This document shows, piece after piece, positions 39,167-48,834 of a stretch of DNA of 64,000 bases; the stretch's first letter is position 1; every line of letters starts with the position of its first letter. The notes below the pieces were generated by a model, which saw nothing but the letters and a program-made list of their open reading frames with translations, did not search any database and had not been told where the DNA came from. Made by a program: the position numbers and the translations under genes. Source of the DNA: Vibrio natriegens NBRC 15636 = ATCC 14048 = DSM 759 (GTDB lineage Bacteria; Pseudomonadota; Gammaproteobacteria; Enterobacterales; Vibrionaceae); NCBI RefSeq assembly GCF_035621455.1, contig NZ_CP141822.1:1054001-1118000 (forward strand), given 5' to 3'.

Positions 39167-41794
39167 ATGGGTAAATCACTCGTTATAGTGGAGTCACCAG
39201 CCAAGGCAAAGACAATAAATAAGTACCTTGGTAAAGACTTTGTTGTTAAGTCTAGTGTTGGTCATGTGCGTGATCTGCCTACGGCCGGCCAAAGCACTGG
39301 TGAGAAAGCAGCTGCCATTTCAACTAAAGGGATGAGTGCTGAAGAGAAAGCACGAGTCAAAAAAGAGAAAGATCGTAAAGCGCTGATCAAAAAAATGGGG
39401 ATCAACCCATATCACGACTGGGAAGCGAATTATCAGATTCTTCCTGGCAAAGAAAAAGTAGTTAGCGAATTACAAAAATTAGCCAAAGATGCTGATTACG
39501 TCTATCTCGCAACCGATTTGGACCGCGAGGGGGAAGCAATCGCATGGCACCTTCGTGAGATCATCGGTGGCGATGAAGAGCGATACAAACGAGTTGTTTT
39601 TAACGAAATTACGAAAAATGCTATCCAGCAAGCTTTCCAGACGCCTGGTGAGTTAAATATGGATGGCGTAAACGCGCAGCAAGCTCGTCGATTCATGGAC
39701 CGCGTGGTTGGCTTCATGGTCTCTCCATTACTATGGAAGAAAGTTGCTCGTGGCTTGTCTGCCGGCCGTGTTCAGTCGGTTGCGGTTAAGTTGCTGGTAG
39801 AGCGTGAGCGCGAAATCAATGCATTTGTTCCGGAAGAGTTCTGGGACATCCATGCAAACACCAAGACTAAAGACAAAGCGGATTTCAAACTGCTGGTTGC
39901 TCAGAAAGACGGCGTAGCGTTTAAGCCAGTTAATGAGGCAGAAACCAAAGCAGCGATGTCTGTGCTGGAAAAAGCTAGCTACGAAGTTTGCAAGCGTGAA
40001 GACCGACCAACGAAAAGTAAGCCGTCAGCGCCTTACATCACTTCGACTTTGCAGCAAGCAGCAAGTACCCGTTTAGGCTATGGCGTTAAGAAGACCATGA
40101 TGCTGGCTCAACGCTTGTATGAAGCGGGTTACATCACCTATATGCGTACTGACTCAACTAACTTGAGTGCAGAAGCTGTGGATGCTGTCCGTGACTTCAT
40201 CGGTTCTGAGTTTGGTGACAAGTACCTTCCAGCTTCACCGTTAAAATACGGCAGCAAAGAAGGGGCTCAAGAAGCGCACGAAGCGATTCGACCGTCTAGC
40301 GTTGATGTGAAAGCGGAAGACCTGCAAGGTGTCGACGCAGACGCTCACAAGCTTTACGCATTAATTTGGAATCAGTTCGTTGCGTGTCAAATGACGCCAG
40401 CAGAATACGATTCCACAACCATCAGCGTCAAAGCCGAAGAGTTCACATTAAAAGCCAAAGGCCGCATCCTGAAGTTTGACGGTTGGACTCGCGTACAACG
40501 TCCAATGGGCAAAAACGAGGACACAATCCTTCCTGCGGTGCAGCTTGGCGATAAGCTGAACCTAGAGTCACTTGACCCGAAACAGCACTTTACCAAGCCG
40601 CCAGCACGCTTTACAGAAGCTGCACTGGTTAAAGAACTTGAAAAGCGTGGTATTGGCCGTCCATCGACTTACGCGTCTATCATCTCGACGATTCAGGATC
40701 GTGGCTACGTGAAAGTCGACCAGCGTCGATTCTACGCAGAGAAAATGGGTGAGATCGTTACAGACCGTCTGGACGATAGCTTTAATGATTTGATGAACTA
40801 CGACTTTACCGCGCGTATGGAACAAAAGCTGGACCAAATCGCAGAAGGCGAAGTCAACTGGAAATCAGTACTGGACAACTTCTTTACTGACTTCACCGGT
40901 GACCTTGAAAAAGCCGACCTGGATGAGTCTGAAGGTGGTATGAAGCTTAACCACATTGTGATGACAGACATCGAATGTCCGACATGTGGCCGCCCAATGG
41001 GTATTCGTACAGCATCCACCGGCGTATTCCTAGGTTGTTCTGGTTATGCACTGCCACCTAAAGAGCGTTGCAAAACCACCATCAACTTAGGCGATGAAGA
41101 AGGCATCATCAACGTCTTAGAAGAAGACGTAGAAACCGCAGCGCTGCGTGCCAAGAAACGTTGTCCAATCTGTGAAACAGCGATGGACGCGTACCTAATC
41201 GACGATAAACGTAAGATGCACGTTTGTGGTAACAACCCAAACTGTGAAGGTTACATCGTTGAATACGGCGAGTTTAAAGTGAAAGGCTATGATGGACCGG
41301 TTGTTGAGTGTGACAAGTGTGGTTCTGACATGGTGCTTAAGAATGGTCGCTTCGGTAAATACATGGATTGCACGAGCGAGACATGTAAAAACACCCGTAA
41401 GATTCTAAAGAACGGTGAAGTCGCGCCGCCGAAAGAAGATCCAGTGCATTTCCCTGAACTGCCATGTGAAAACTCGGACGCTTACTTTGTGTTGCGTGAT
41501 GGGGCATCTGGTCTGTTTATGGCAGCCAGCAACTTCCCTAAATCACGCGAAACGCGAGCGCCACTTGTTTCAGAGCTTGCGCTTTACGAAGAACGCTTAC
41601 CAGAGAAGTTCAAATATCTCGCGACAGCACCGCAGGAAGACCCTGATGGTCGTCCGGCAGTGGTTCGTTTTAGCCGTAAAACGAAAGAGAATTACGTTCG
41701 CTCTGAAGAGAACGGCAAGCCAAGCGGTTGGACTGCGCTTTATGTCGATGGTAAATGGGAAGTCACCGACAAACGTAAAAAAGCAAAAGCTTAA
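39167..41794 (+). CDS. topA: DNA topoisomerase I
   Basis: A protein of 875 residues, usual for TopA. It begins [22 protein letters not shown], the TOPRIM domain with the acidic triad [13 protein letters not shown] near residue 115; the catalytic tyrosine is Tyr325 in [12 protein letters not shown]. The C-terminal 260 residues contain several zinc ribbons ([24 protein letters not shown]) and a domain with a Lys-rich end. It relaxes negative supercoils. It is monocistronic with a strong terminator. Confidence 0.98.
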   Translation: MGKSLVIVESPAKAKTINKYLGKDFVVKSSVGHVRDLPTAGQSTGEKAAAISTKGMSAEEKARVKKEKDRKALIKKMGINPYHDWEANYQILPGKEKVVSELQKLAKDADYVYLATDLDREGEAIAWHLREIIGGDEERYKRVVFNEITKNAIQQAFQTPGELNMDGVNAQQARRFMDRVVGFMVSPLLWKKVARGLSAGRVQSVAVKLLVEREREINAFVPEEFWDIHANTKTKDKADFKLLVAQKDGVAFKPVNEAETKAAMSVLEKASYEVCKREDRPTKSKPSAPYITSTLQQAASTRLGYGVKKTMMLAQRLYEAGYITYMRTDSTNLSAEAVDAVRDFIGSEFGDKYLPASPLKYGSKEGAQEAHEAIRPSSVDVKAEDLQGVDADAHKLYALIWNQFVACQMTPAEYDSTTISVKAEEFTLKAKGRILKFDGWTRVQRPMGKNEDTILPAVQLGDKLNLESLDPKQHFTKPPARFTEAALVKELEKRGIGRPSTYASIISTIQDRGYVKVDQRRFYAEKMGEIVTDRLDDSFNDLMNYDFTARMEQKLDQIAEGEVNWKSVLDNFFTDFTGDLEKADLDESEGGMKLNHIVMTDIECPTCGRPMGIRTASTGVFLGCSGYALPPKERCKTTINLGDEEGIINVLEEDVETAALRAKKRCPICETAMDAYLIDDKRKMHVCGNNPNCEGYIVEYGEFKVKGYDGPVVECDKCGSDMVLKNGRFGKYMDCTSETCKNTRKILKNGEVAPPKEDPVHFPELPCENSDAYFVLRDGASGLFMAASNFPKSRETRAPLVSELALYEERLPEKFKYLATAPQEDPDGRPAVVRFSRKTKENYVRSEENGKPSGWTALYVDGKWEVTDKRKKAKA

Positions 41795-41810
41795 ACGGTA
41801 CACAGTAAAC

Positions 41811-41838
41811 AAAAAGGCAGCGAATTCGCTGCCTTTTT
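41811..41838 (+). terminator. Terminator of topA
   Basis: AAAAAGGCAGCG (41811-41822) pairs with CGCTGCCTTTTT (41827-41838) around AATT, 16 bases after the topA stop. Confidence 0.95.
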
Positions 41839-42697
41839 ATTATTGGTTCCAAATTACCTTCTCTGATTCCGGCGATATTTCATCCTCACACCTTTCGCCT
41901 CACAATTTTTACAAATCTTTATCTTCAGGTTTGTCTCATTCATTTTTTAGCAACATGTGTGTCGTAGCGTGAAGCTTACAATCGTATGATATTTACAAGC
42001 GTTCGATACAGCGCGAATAAACCGTGCATATTTACGTCGCTAACTATGTAGTGTTTTCGTTCGTAAATTGTTTTCAGAGTGTAATCTATTACATTTTCTA
42101 ATGTGATCTGAATATCGTATCGAGTAAGTCGTGCTTACCTTATACACAGAATGACGTATTTTAAATTGTAATTAAGGTTCAAATTAGATAGTTTATTACA
42201 AAGCAAGTGCAACAAAATGCATTTAAATCGGTGTCGACAGATAAGAATATTTTAGGGTGTGTTGTTTCGTGATGATATCGGTATCTCGATATTAGGCATT
42301 AATACAAATAATGTCGTGGATTTGTCATTTTTTAATTGAGAAGCAAATCACGATTTAGAGTTGCCAAATATCGATAGCTCAATGGATGTGGGCTAGGTAC
42401 CTATACTAAAAAAGTGCTGACTCTTTGTTGAAAAGAAAATGGAATAGAGCCCCCTTAAACCCTCTTTTTCGCGTTTAAAACTAAAACGAATTTTTGAACT
42501 GAGATAAAACGCAAACGCGCTCCACGAAAAGTTAACACATCCTGTAATTTGGCAGAGCAATGCCGAAACTTTTTAATCCACATGATAGGTGCTCAGAGAA
42601 GTACTGAATGTGGCTGACAATGTGTTCACTTGATTCCCCACAATACGTTCAATTAAGTGAGCATCCATTCCAAGCTATAACGATACGGAGAACAACA
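41839..42697. promoter_or_regulatory. Long non-coding region upstream of glgC
   Basis: About 860 bases with no convincing gene. The stretch is AT-rich and contains repeated ATATCG words: in GAATATCGTATCGAG (about 42112), ATATCG-GTATCT-CGATAT (an inverted repeat near 42277-42294) and AAATATCGATAG (about 42366). It must hold the glgCA promoter, possibly with a long leader. No riboswitch, RNA gene or transposon remnant is recognised. Confidence 0.4.
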
Positions 42698-43915
42698 ATG
42701 GCTGGTGTTTTGGGAATGATTCTTGCTGGCGGTGAAGGCTCACGTTTGAGACCTTTAACTGAATCTCGCAGTAAACCTGCAGTACCTTTTGGTGGTAGCT
42801 ATCGTCTAATTGACTTTGCACTCAACAACTTCGTTAATGCGGATTTAATGCGCATTTACGTTCTGACCCAATTTAAATCGCAATCCCTGTTTTATCATTT
42901 AAAAAAAGGATGGAACATCAACGGCATCACTGATCGTTTCATCGACCCGATTCCTGCTCAGATGCGTACCGGCAAGCGTTGGTATGAGGGCACGGCAGAT
43001 GCCATTTATCAGAACCTTCGTTTTATGGAAATGGAAGAGCCAGACCAAGTTTGTATTTTTGGTTCTGACCATATCTACAAAATGGACATTAAGCAGATGC
43101 TGGATTTCCATATCAGCAAGCAAGCTTCATTGACCGTATCGGCTCTGCGTATGCCACTAAAAGAAGCTTCTCAGTTCGGTGTTATCGAAGTGGATAGCGA
43201 AGGGCGCATGATTGGCTTTGAAGAAAAGCCAGAAAATCCTAAGTCGATTCCTGGCGAGCCTGACTACGCGCTGGTCTCAATGGGGAACTATGTCTTTGAA
43301 GCGAAAGAACTGTTTTCTGAGTTGATCGAAGATGCGAGCAACGAAGAGTCTTCCCATGACTTCGGTAAAGACATTATTCCGAAAATGTTCCCACGTGGGG
43401 ATGTGTTTGTTTATGACTTTAGCACCAACAAGATCAATGGTGAGAAAGAGCAAGTTTATTGGCGAGATGTCGGTACGATTGATGCCTACTGGCAAGCACA
43501 TATGGACTTGCTAGAAAAAGATGCACCATTCTCGCTATATAACCGCAAATGGCCACTGCATACCTATTACCCGCCTTTACCACCTGCAACGTTCACGGAC
43601 TCTGACAACGGTCGTGTCCAAATTATCGATAGTCTGGTGTGTAATGGCAGCTACATTCGAGGCTCCCGTATAGAAAAATCTGTACTTGGTTTCAGAAGTA
43701 ATATTGCATCTGCATGCGATATCAGCGAATGTATACTCCTTGGTGACGTTAAAATCGGTGAAGGCTGTGTTTTACGTCGAGTAATAGTGGACAAGAACGC
43801 TGATATTGCACCTGGCACACAGATTGGAGTGAACCTTCAGGAAGACAAGAAGTACTTCCACGTGTCGGATGACGGTATTGTTGTTATTCCTAAAGGAGCA
43901 CGAGTTGGCTACTAA
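42698..43915 (+). CDS. glgC: Glucose-1-phosphate adenylyltransferase
   Basis: A protein of 405 residues from MAGVLGMILAGGEGSRLRPL; the frame is open for 30 codons upstream but lacks homology, and an ACGGAG site precedes the ATG. The nucleotidyltransferase motif GGEGSRLRPLTESRSKPAVPFGG lies at residues 11-33 and the C-terminal beta-helix repeats include IADISECILLGDVKIG-like elements (ASACDISECILLGDVKIGEGC). It makes ADP-glucose for glycogen synthesis. It overlaps glgA. Confidence 0.97.
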   Translation: MAGVLGMILAGGEGSRLRPLTESRSKPAVPFGGSYRLIDFALNNFVNADLMRIYVLTQFKSQSLFYHLKKGWNINGITDRFIDPIPAQMRTGKRWYEGTADAIYQNLRFMEMEEPDQVCIFGSDHIYKMDIKQMLDFHISKQASLTVSALRMPLKEASQFGVIEVDSEGRMIGFEEKPENPKSIPGEPDYALVSMGNYVFEAKELFSELIEDASNEESSHDFGKDIIPKMFPRGDVFVYDFSTNKINGEKEQVYWRDVGTIDAYWQAHMDLLEKDAPFSLYNRKWPLHTYYPPLPPATFTDSDNGRVQIIDSLVCNGSYIRGSRIEKSVLGFRSNIASACDISECILLGDVKIGEGCVLRRVIVDKNADIAPGTQIGVNLQEDKKYFHVSDDGIVVIPKGARVGY

Positions 43916-45377
43916 CAACTTATCTATTCTGTTTGTAGCGTCTGAAGTCGAAGGATTGATTAAAAGTGGTGGCTTGGCTGATGTAGCCAAGGCACTGCCT
44001 GAAGCGCTCCACGGACTTCAGCAAGATGTACGTATTACCATTCCCGCATACAATGGTATTGAAAGGCTTTCTGAAGCGGAGGTGTTGTTAGAAACGCAGC
44101 TAACCTCGTGGCCGCATACAGAATATCGAGTATTAAGGCTGTATCTCGGTGATACGCCAGTTTATTTGATTGATTGCCAGCCGTATTTCAACCGCCCATC
44201 AATGTACGCTGAGAACAACGAAGCGTATTCAGATAATGGTGAGCGATTCGCCTTTTTCAGCGCAGCTTGCTTAGACATGCTACCTAAGCTGGATTTCCGA
44301 CCTGACATCGTACATGCCAATGACTGGCATACTGGCCTTGTGCCGTTTTTGTTGAAGCATCGATACGGATCTGACCCATTTTATGCAAATATTCGCAGCG
44401 TGATCTCGATTCACAACGCAGTATTTAAAGGGGTATTTAGCTATGATGAGGTGCAATGTCTGCCAGAGTTTCAGAGCAGAAATGTACCCGACGCAGCGGT
44501 TAGTTCAACGCACATTGCGATGCTTAAGGCAGGCGTGCTAAACGCTGACAAAATCAACGCGGTAAGCCCTACTTATGCTGAAGAGTTACAGACAGAGCTT
44601 GGTAGTCATGGCATGGCGTGGGAGTTCCAACAACGAGCTAAAGATTTAGTTGGTATACTCAACGGTTGTGATTACAGCGCTTGGAATCCTAAAACCGATG
44701 CTTATTTGCCGTTGAACTACGAACCTAGTCACCAAAGTATGGTTGAAGGCAAAAGTGCGTGTAAAAAAGCGCTACAGCAACGTCTGAACTTAGCAGAGAA
44801 AGACTGTGCGATGTTTGGCATGGTTTGTCGCCTGACAATGCAGAAAGGACTGCATTATTTACTCCCAGCGTTGACGGACTTCCTCAAGCACGACGTGCAA
44901 TTAGTTGTGGTCGGAACCGGTGATCCAGTTCTTGCTACACATTTAGAAGAGGTCGCTGAACAGTTCCCAGATAAGTTTGTCTTTGTTGACGCCTATGACA
45001 ATGAGCTTGCTCATTTGGTTGAGGCTGGGTCTGATTTCTTTTTGATGCCGTCTGAGTTTGAGCCGTGTGGACTTAATCAGATTTACAGCATGGCTTATGG
45101 CACGTTACCGATTGTGCGAGGCGTAGGCGGCCTAAAAGACAGTGTGAACGATTATGATGTTGACTCGTCTGATGCAACGGGTTTTGTGTTTTATGATCCA
45201 ACACCGCAAGCCTTGTTGTTAACCATGCTTAGGGCACTGTTGCTGTATACGCAAAATAATGCCGAAGTAAAACGAGTTCAATTGCATGCAATGCAACAGG
45301 ACTTTTGCTGGCGAAAAGCTGCGGAAGAATATTTGGAACTCTACCATTCTGCGTTAAAGTCAATTAGCCTTGCCTAA
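43905..45377 (+). CDS. glgA: Glycogen synthase (ADP-glucose:glucan glucosyltransferase)
   Basis: A protein of 490 residues if TTG at 43905 is the start: AAAGGAG ends six bases before it and the next residues are ATNNLSILFVASEVEGLIKSGGLADV, the family N-terminus with KSGGLGDV-type ADP-glucose site. An ATG at 43869 in frame would overlap glgC by 47 bases. The C-terminal GT5/GT-B catalytic region has FLMPSEFEPCGLNQIYSMAYG. It extends alpha-1,4-glucans from ADP-glucose. glgC and glgA overlap by 11 bases, so translation is coupled. No branching-enzyme or phosphorylase gene is adjacent. Confidence 0.95.
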   Translation: MATNNLSILFVASEVEGLIKSGGLADVAKALPEALHGLQQDVRITIPAYNGIERLSEAEVLLETQLTSWPHTEYRVLRLYLGDTPVYLIDCQPYFNRPSMYAENNEAYSDNGERFAFFSAACLDMLPKLDFRPDIVHANDWHTGLVPFLLKHRYGSDPFYANIRSVISIHNAVFKGVFSYDEVQCLPEFQSRNVPDAAVSSTHIAMLKAGVLNADKINAVSPTYAEELQTELGSHGMAWEFQQRAKDLVGILNGCDYSAWNPKTDAYLPLNYEPSHQSMVEGKSACKKALQQRLNLAEKDCAMFGMVCRLTMQKGLHYLLPALTDFLKHDVQLVVVGTGDPVLATHLEEVAEQFPDKFVFVDAYDNELAHLVEAGSDFFLMPSEFEPCGLNQIYSMAYGTLPIVRGVGGLKDSVNDYDVDSSDATGFVFYDPTPQALLLTMLRALLLYTQNNAEVKRVQLHAMQQDFCWRKAAEEYLELYHSALKSISLA

Positions 45378-45390
45378 AATTGTAACAAAT

Positions 45391-45411
45391 GGCACCTAAT
45401 TCGGTGCCTTT
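45391..45411 (+). terminator. Weak terminator of glgA
   Basis: GGCACC (45391-45396) pairs with GGTGCC (45403-45408) and is followed by TTTGTT. The short U run makes it a weak candidate. Confidence 0.6.
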
Positions 45412-45483
45412 GTTATCGTGAGCAATTCTAGTGTGATAGGATTGCTTCCTCTAAATTAATAACAATACTATTATTACTGGTAT

Positions 45484-46287
45484 ATGACTGAGCCACTACT
45501 TTTCCATAAAACCTACTTGCACCCCACCAGTAATGAGTGGGTTGTTTTCGTGCATGGTGCTGGTGGCAGTTCTTCGATTTGGTTTAAGCAAATTAAAGCC
45601 TATAAGCAGCACTTTAATTTAGTACTCATTGATCTAAGAGGGCATGGGAAGTCAAATCAGTTACTAAAGGAACTCATTACCAGCCGCTATACCTTTACTG
45701 AAGTTACCCAAGATATTTTAAAAGTGCTGGATCATTTAAAAATCCAATCCGCGCATTTTGTCGGCATGTCATTAGGGACGATCATTGTTCGAAACATTGC
45801 GGAATTGGCGTCTGAACGTGTGAATTCAATGGTGTTAGGTGGAGCGGTGACTCGTCTCAATACACGCTCACAAATCCTCGTCAAGCTGGGCAACTTTGGC
45901 AAACATATCTTGCCTTACATGTGGCTGTACAAACTGTTCGCTTATATCGTGATGCCACAGCGCAATCAACGCGAATCTCGCCACCTGTTTATCAGGGAAG
46001 CCAAAAAGCTCTGCCAAAAAGAGTTTAAGCGCTGGTTTATCTTGGCGGCGGATGTGAATCCGTTAATGAAGTACTTTAAAGACCGAGAATTAGCGATTCC
46101 CACTCTCTACTTAATGGGTGACAGAGATTATATGTTCATCCAACCGGTTAAAGAGATGGTTGCGGCACATAAACTGAGTGTGCTCCGTGAGATCCCAAAC
46201 TGTGGCCATGTTTGTAATGTAGAACGTCCGGAAGACTTTAATCAGTACTCGATTGAGTTTATCAAACAGCAAACATTAGTTGCTTAA
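45484..46287 (+). CDS. Alpha/beta hydrolase
   Basis: A protein of 267 residues with the alpha/beta-hydrolase fold motifs: an oxyanion stretch VFVHGAGGSSSIW near residue 25, the nucleophile elbow VGMSLG (Ser near residue 95), the acid region YLMGDRDYMF near residue 215, and the catalytic histidine in NCGHVCNVERPEDF near the C-terminus. This arrangement is typical of lipases, esterases and C-C hydrolases; the substrate cannot be predicted. It stands alone, about 100 bases after glgA, with no clear promoter or operon partner. Confidence 0.85.
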   Translation: MTEPLLFHKTYLHPTSNEWVVFVHGAGGSSSIWFKQIKAYKQHFNLVLIDLRGHGKSNQLLKELITSRYTFTEVTQDILKVLDHLKIQSAHFVGMSLGTIIVRNIAELASERVNSMVLGGAVTRLNTRSQILVKLGNFGKHILPYMWLYKLFAYIVMPQRNQRESRHLFIREAKKLCQKEFKRWFILAADVNPLMKYFKDRELAIPTLYLMGDRDYMFIQPVKEMVAAHKLSVLREIPNCGHVCNVERPEDFNQYSIEFIKQQTLVA

Positions 46288-46315
46288 CGTTTCTAGGTGA
46301 CTGGCGCCATTACGC

Positions 46316-46630
46316 TTACTCAATGTGGTGGCCACAACGCCAGCACGCGCCAAATTGCCCTTCATTGATTTCCGAACATTGAGGGCATTTCCAATCTTGA
46401 TAGGTGTTTGGCTGAGCCTGTTTTTGATAGGCTTCAATAATAGCCAAGGATTTCATCTTCTGTTCTGGATTCAATAACCACACGTACGGGTCGGTATCGT
46501 CCCCGAATGGTAGTTCCCCCTTCAATCCGAAAAGACCTTCACCGCGAACTTCACAAAGAATTTGCTCGGTTCTCAGCAACTCACAAACGATATGCGCTTC
46601 TGCCGGATTTTTCGCTATAAATATCTTCAT
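46316..46630 (-). CDS. DUF2007 protein with C-terminal zinc ribbon
   Basis: A protein of 104 residues from MKIFIAKNPAEAHIVCELLR, the DUF2007 domain that resembles signal-transduction PII-like folds. The C-terminal part has a four-Cys zinc ribbon, CPQCSEIN and CWRCGHH. The ATG overlaps the TGA stop of the TVP38 gene by one base, so the two are co-translated. The function is unknown. Confidence 0.82.
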   Translation of the reverse strand: MKIFIAKNPAEAHIVCELLRTEQILCEVRGEGLFGLKGELPFGDDTDPYVWLLNPEQKMKSLAIIEAYQKQAQPNTYQDWKCPQCSEINEGQFGACWRCGHHIE

Positions 46631-47322
46631 CAAGGGTTTCCATTTGGCTGTACTTGAGTGGGTCTGAATTTATTCATCAGCCATTTAGCAATGATAGGAA
46701 AAAGCCCAAGCAACGCAAATGAAGCTAACACGCTCGGTGAGACGATATCTGAGAGGCTTTCAATCGTTGCCAGTTGAGTACCGGCATTGAGATAAACAGC
46801 GGTGCCTGGAAGCATTCCTATTTGGCTGGTCAAATAAAAGCGGCCAACAGACATCGGGGTTAATCCCATCAGTAGGTTGATTAGAAAGAAAGGGAACACA
46901 GGGATCAATCTTAATGAGAGTAGGTAAGATGAACCGTCTTTTTTGACGCCGTCGTTAATCGCGGTTAGCTTTGAACCAAATTTGCTTTGGACCCAATCTC
47001 GTAACAAGTAACGGCTACTCAGAAAAGCCAGCGTTGCCCCAATAGTGCTGGCGAACGAGACTAAAAGTAAGCTAGTCCAAAAACCGAATAGAGCTGCGGC
47101 TAACAGAGTGACGACCGCTGCGCCGGGAATAGAAAAAGCAGTGATAGCCACATAGGCCGCAAAATAAACCGTAACCGCCAAGATAAATCTCTGGTCAATA
47201 TAGGCGTTAAGAGCCTCTTGCTGTGCTTTGGCGTTCTCTAAAGTGAGGTACTGGCTAAAGTTAACGGCTAATAAAATGATCGTTAACAGCAGTATTAACC
47301 CAAAAACCAGTTTTTTATTCAT
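46630..47322 (-). CDS. TVP38/TMEM64 (DedA-like, SNARE-associated) membrane protein
   Basis: A protein of 230 residues with about five membrane helices. The conserved motif region is FSIPGAAVVTLLAAALFGFWTSLLLVS near residue 62 and the second half LRLIPVFPFFLINLLMGLTPM near residue 140. VTT-domain proteins are now thought to be phospholipid scramblases; the bacterial role of this one is not known. It forms a small operon with the DUF2007 gene. Confidence 0.88.
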   Translation of the reverse strand: MNKKLVFGLILLLTIILLAVNFSQYLTLENAKAQQEALNAYIDQRFILAVTVYFAAYVAITAFSIPGAAVVTLLAAALFGFWTSLLLVSFASTIGATLAFLSSRYLLRDWVQSKFGSKLTAINDGVKKDGSSYLLSLRLIPVFPFFLINLLMGLTPMSVGRFYLTSQIGMLPGTAVYLNAGTQLATIESLSDIVSPSVLASFALLGLFPIIAKWLMNKFRPTQVQPNGNP

Positions 47323-47448
47323 TGTCGTACTCCAGAAGGACAGCCTTGTTCTAAAAGGTTAACAGATACCATTGATGAAATATGTTACTTGATATTATTT
47401 GATTGATATATGGAGTAATAGACAGGTTGAGCCTGGAAAAAATTTCAA

Positions 47449-47476
47449 AAAAAACCGCAGTCAAAGCTGCGGTTTT
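47449..47476 (-). terminator. Terminator of tfoY
   Basis: On the minus strand an AAAAACCGCAG/CTGCGGTTTTT stem (47450-47460 with 47466-47476) ends in a T tract, 30 bases after the tfoY stop codon. Confidence 0.93.
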
Positions 47477-47505
47477 TATACGTACGATAGGTTTATACCT
47501 ACAGA

Positions 47506-48096
47506 TTAAGAAAGCGCATTTTCCAGCTCTTCTCTGCGAGATTGAGGAACGACGCTCCAGTGCGTGCCGTTTATCGCTCCTTCTAAAGCCCAGAGTAGCT
47601 CAATACTTACTTTTGCGGAGTGAGAGTCACGTATCGCTTTGTAAGCATTCAATGCACCTTTCTCTTCAAGTTGTTCAACTGATTTTATACCAGCTTTCTT
47701 AAGCATTCGTTCAGTCGCTAGTCGTAAGTTAGGCAGGTCTTTCAACCTGTCGGGCTTACTACTTGCCTGTTGCTTTTTTTCCAAATTGGCTTGTTCTAAC
47801 GACTTCTTCGCTACTTCTATCAAGCGTTCACTGGATTCCCACAAGTCGTCGGAAATCGCGTAGTACTTAGTAACGACTGGAAAACCACGCTTTTTATAAA
47901 CGTACGGTTTTAGCCCTTGCTTCTCGAAGTTAGATGAAGTTTGCTGGTCTGCTCGTATGTGAAGTTGATCATTCACAACCAGTGCAAACATCGTTTCATC
48001 AGCGAAAAGTCCGAAGCCACCAAACATTGAGCGCGACTTGATCGTACCAAGTGCCTCAAATAGCTTCATAGAATCTTTGAGTATCGGTTTATCCAT
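47506..48096 (-). CDS. tfoY: TfoX-family regulator TfoY
   Basis: A protein of 196 residues with an N-terminal TfoX domain ([20 protein letters not shown], residues 20-45) and a C-terminal TfoX helix-hairpin region ([28 protein letters not shown]). In Vibrio TfoY controls motility and type VI secretion and is set by a c-di-GMP riboswitch in its leader. The same riboswitch is present here about 115 bases upstream on the same strand, which separates this gene from its paralogue tfoX. Confidence 0.95.
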   Translation of the reverse strand: MDKPILKDSMKLFEALGTIKSRSMFGGFGLFADETMFALVVNDQLHIRADQQTSSNFEKQGLKPYVYKKRGFPVVTKYYAISDDLWESSERLIEVAKKSLEQANLEKKQQASSKPDRLKDLPNLRLATERMLKKAGIKSVEQLEEKGALNAYKAIRDSHSAKVSIELLWALEGAINGTHWSVVPQSRREELENALS

Positions 48097-48211
48097 GATG
48101 TGTTATCTCGGTGTAATTATTATTACGCCACCAAAAGTCAGGTCCGAGAGAGTAGCAAATACATGCAAGCACAATGTCATTAAAGGGTAAACTCATCATA
48201 TGCATATTTGC

Positions 48212-48301
48212 CATCGGTAACCCCGCTACCTTCCATTTATAAAATGGTTAAGGCCGGAAGCTTTGCGTCCCACCCTTTCGGATGGTTTGCCCTGTGCGTG
48301 A
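48212..48301 (-). ncRNA. c-di-GMP-I (GEMM) riboswitch upstream of tfoY
   Basis: On the minus strand the aptamer consensus is complete: CACGCACAGGGCAAACC, then the GGGTGGGACGCAAAGC loop with the conserved GAAA-type tetraloop (CCGAAAGGG), then CCGGCCTTAACC, and the closing GGTAGCGGGGTTACCG. These are the two-hairpin elements of the class I cyclic di-GMP riboswitch. The expression platform covers 48097-48211. This is the Vc1-type riboswitch that precedes tfoY in V. cholerae. Confidence 0.95.
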
Positions 48302-48530
48302 CATGTTGAGAATACTTTTTATCTTGAATTAACATCACAATCTAGAGATCAAAGTGTGATATTGCTTCAGTAAAACGCTGTGTTTTTATGGTGCTTGTTT
48401 CATATTTAAGATTGAAGTTTGAGTGCGAGTGGCTAGGTTATGTGAGATAGGTTGTGTTTATACAAAACAGTAACTTATAAAACGTTTACTGACTGTAGTG
48501 AACAAAGAGTGCGATAAAAGTTAATTTTCG

Positions 48531-48560
48531 GATAAAAAATAAGCGCTCCGGAGAGCGCTT
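48531..48560 (-). terminator. Terminator of purR, now behind an inserted element
   Basis: On the minus strand AAGCGCTC/GAGCGCTT (48541-48548 with 48553-48560) is followed by ATTTTTTATCC. It lies next to the end of the MITE-like element and would be about ten bases after the purR stop codon if the element were absent. Confidence 0.8.
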
Positions 48561-48562
48561 AT

Positions 48563-48831
48563 TAGGGTCTGTTGACCTTTCGAGCTGATTTTTGCAGCGG
48601 TTTGTGGTTTTTTTATACAAGGCAGAGGCTTTGAACTGTAGTTGACCTACCTGATAAGCCGATAACGCAGTAGAAAGGAGCCACAAACGCTGCCCGAAGG
48701 GTTCGGCTAAAAGCGTTTTACTCTTTGTTGAGAGGTGTTTTGCTTAGAATGACTAAGCTACAAACCTCTCGCCGCGATTAAAACGCTTTTATCTCGAACA
48801 AAATTTAACCGCGAAAGGTCAACAGACCCTA
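48563..48831. mobile_element. Complete MITE-like element, copy 2, with 20-bp terminal inverted repeats
   Basis: TAGGGTCTGTTGACCTTTCG at 48563-48582 and its exact reverse complement at 48812-48831 enclose 269 bases with no coding capacity. The outermost TA may be a target-site duplication. Inside is a nested palindrome: AAAAGCGTTTTA pairs with TAAAACGCTTTT, GAGAGGT with ACCTCTC and CTTAG with CTAAG, plus a CCGAA/TTCGG hairpin. This is typical of a non-autonomous element moved by a transposase elsewhere (IS5-like, by the TA target). It starts three bases after the purR stop codon and separates it from its terminator. A related, damaged copy is at 21392-21569. Confidence 0.88.
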
Positions 48832-48834
48832 GTA

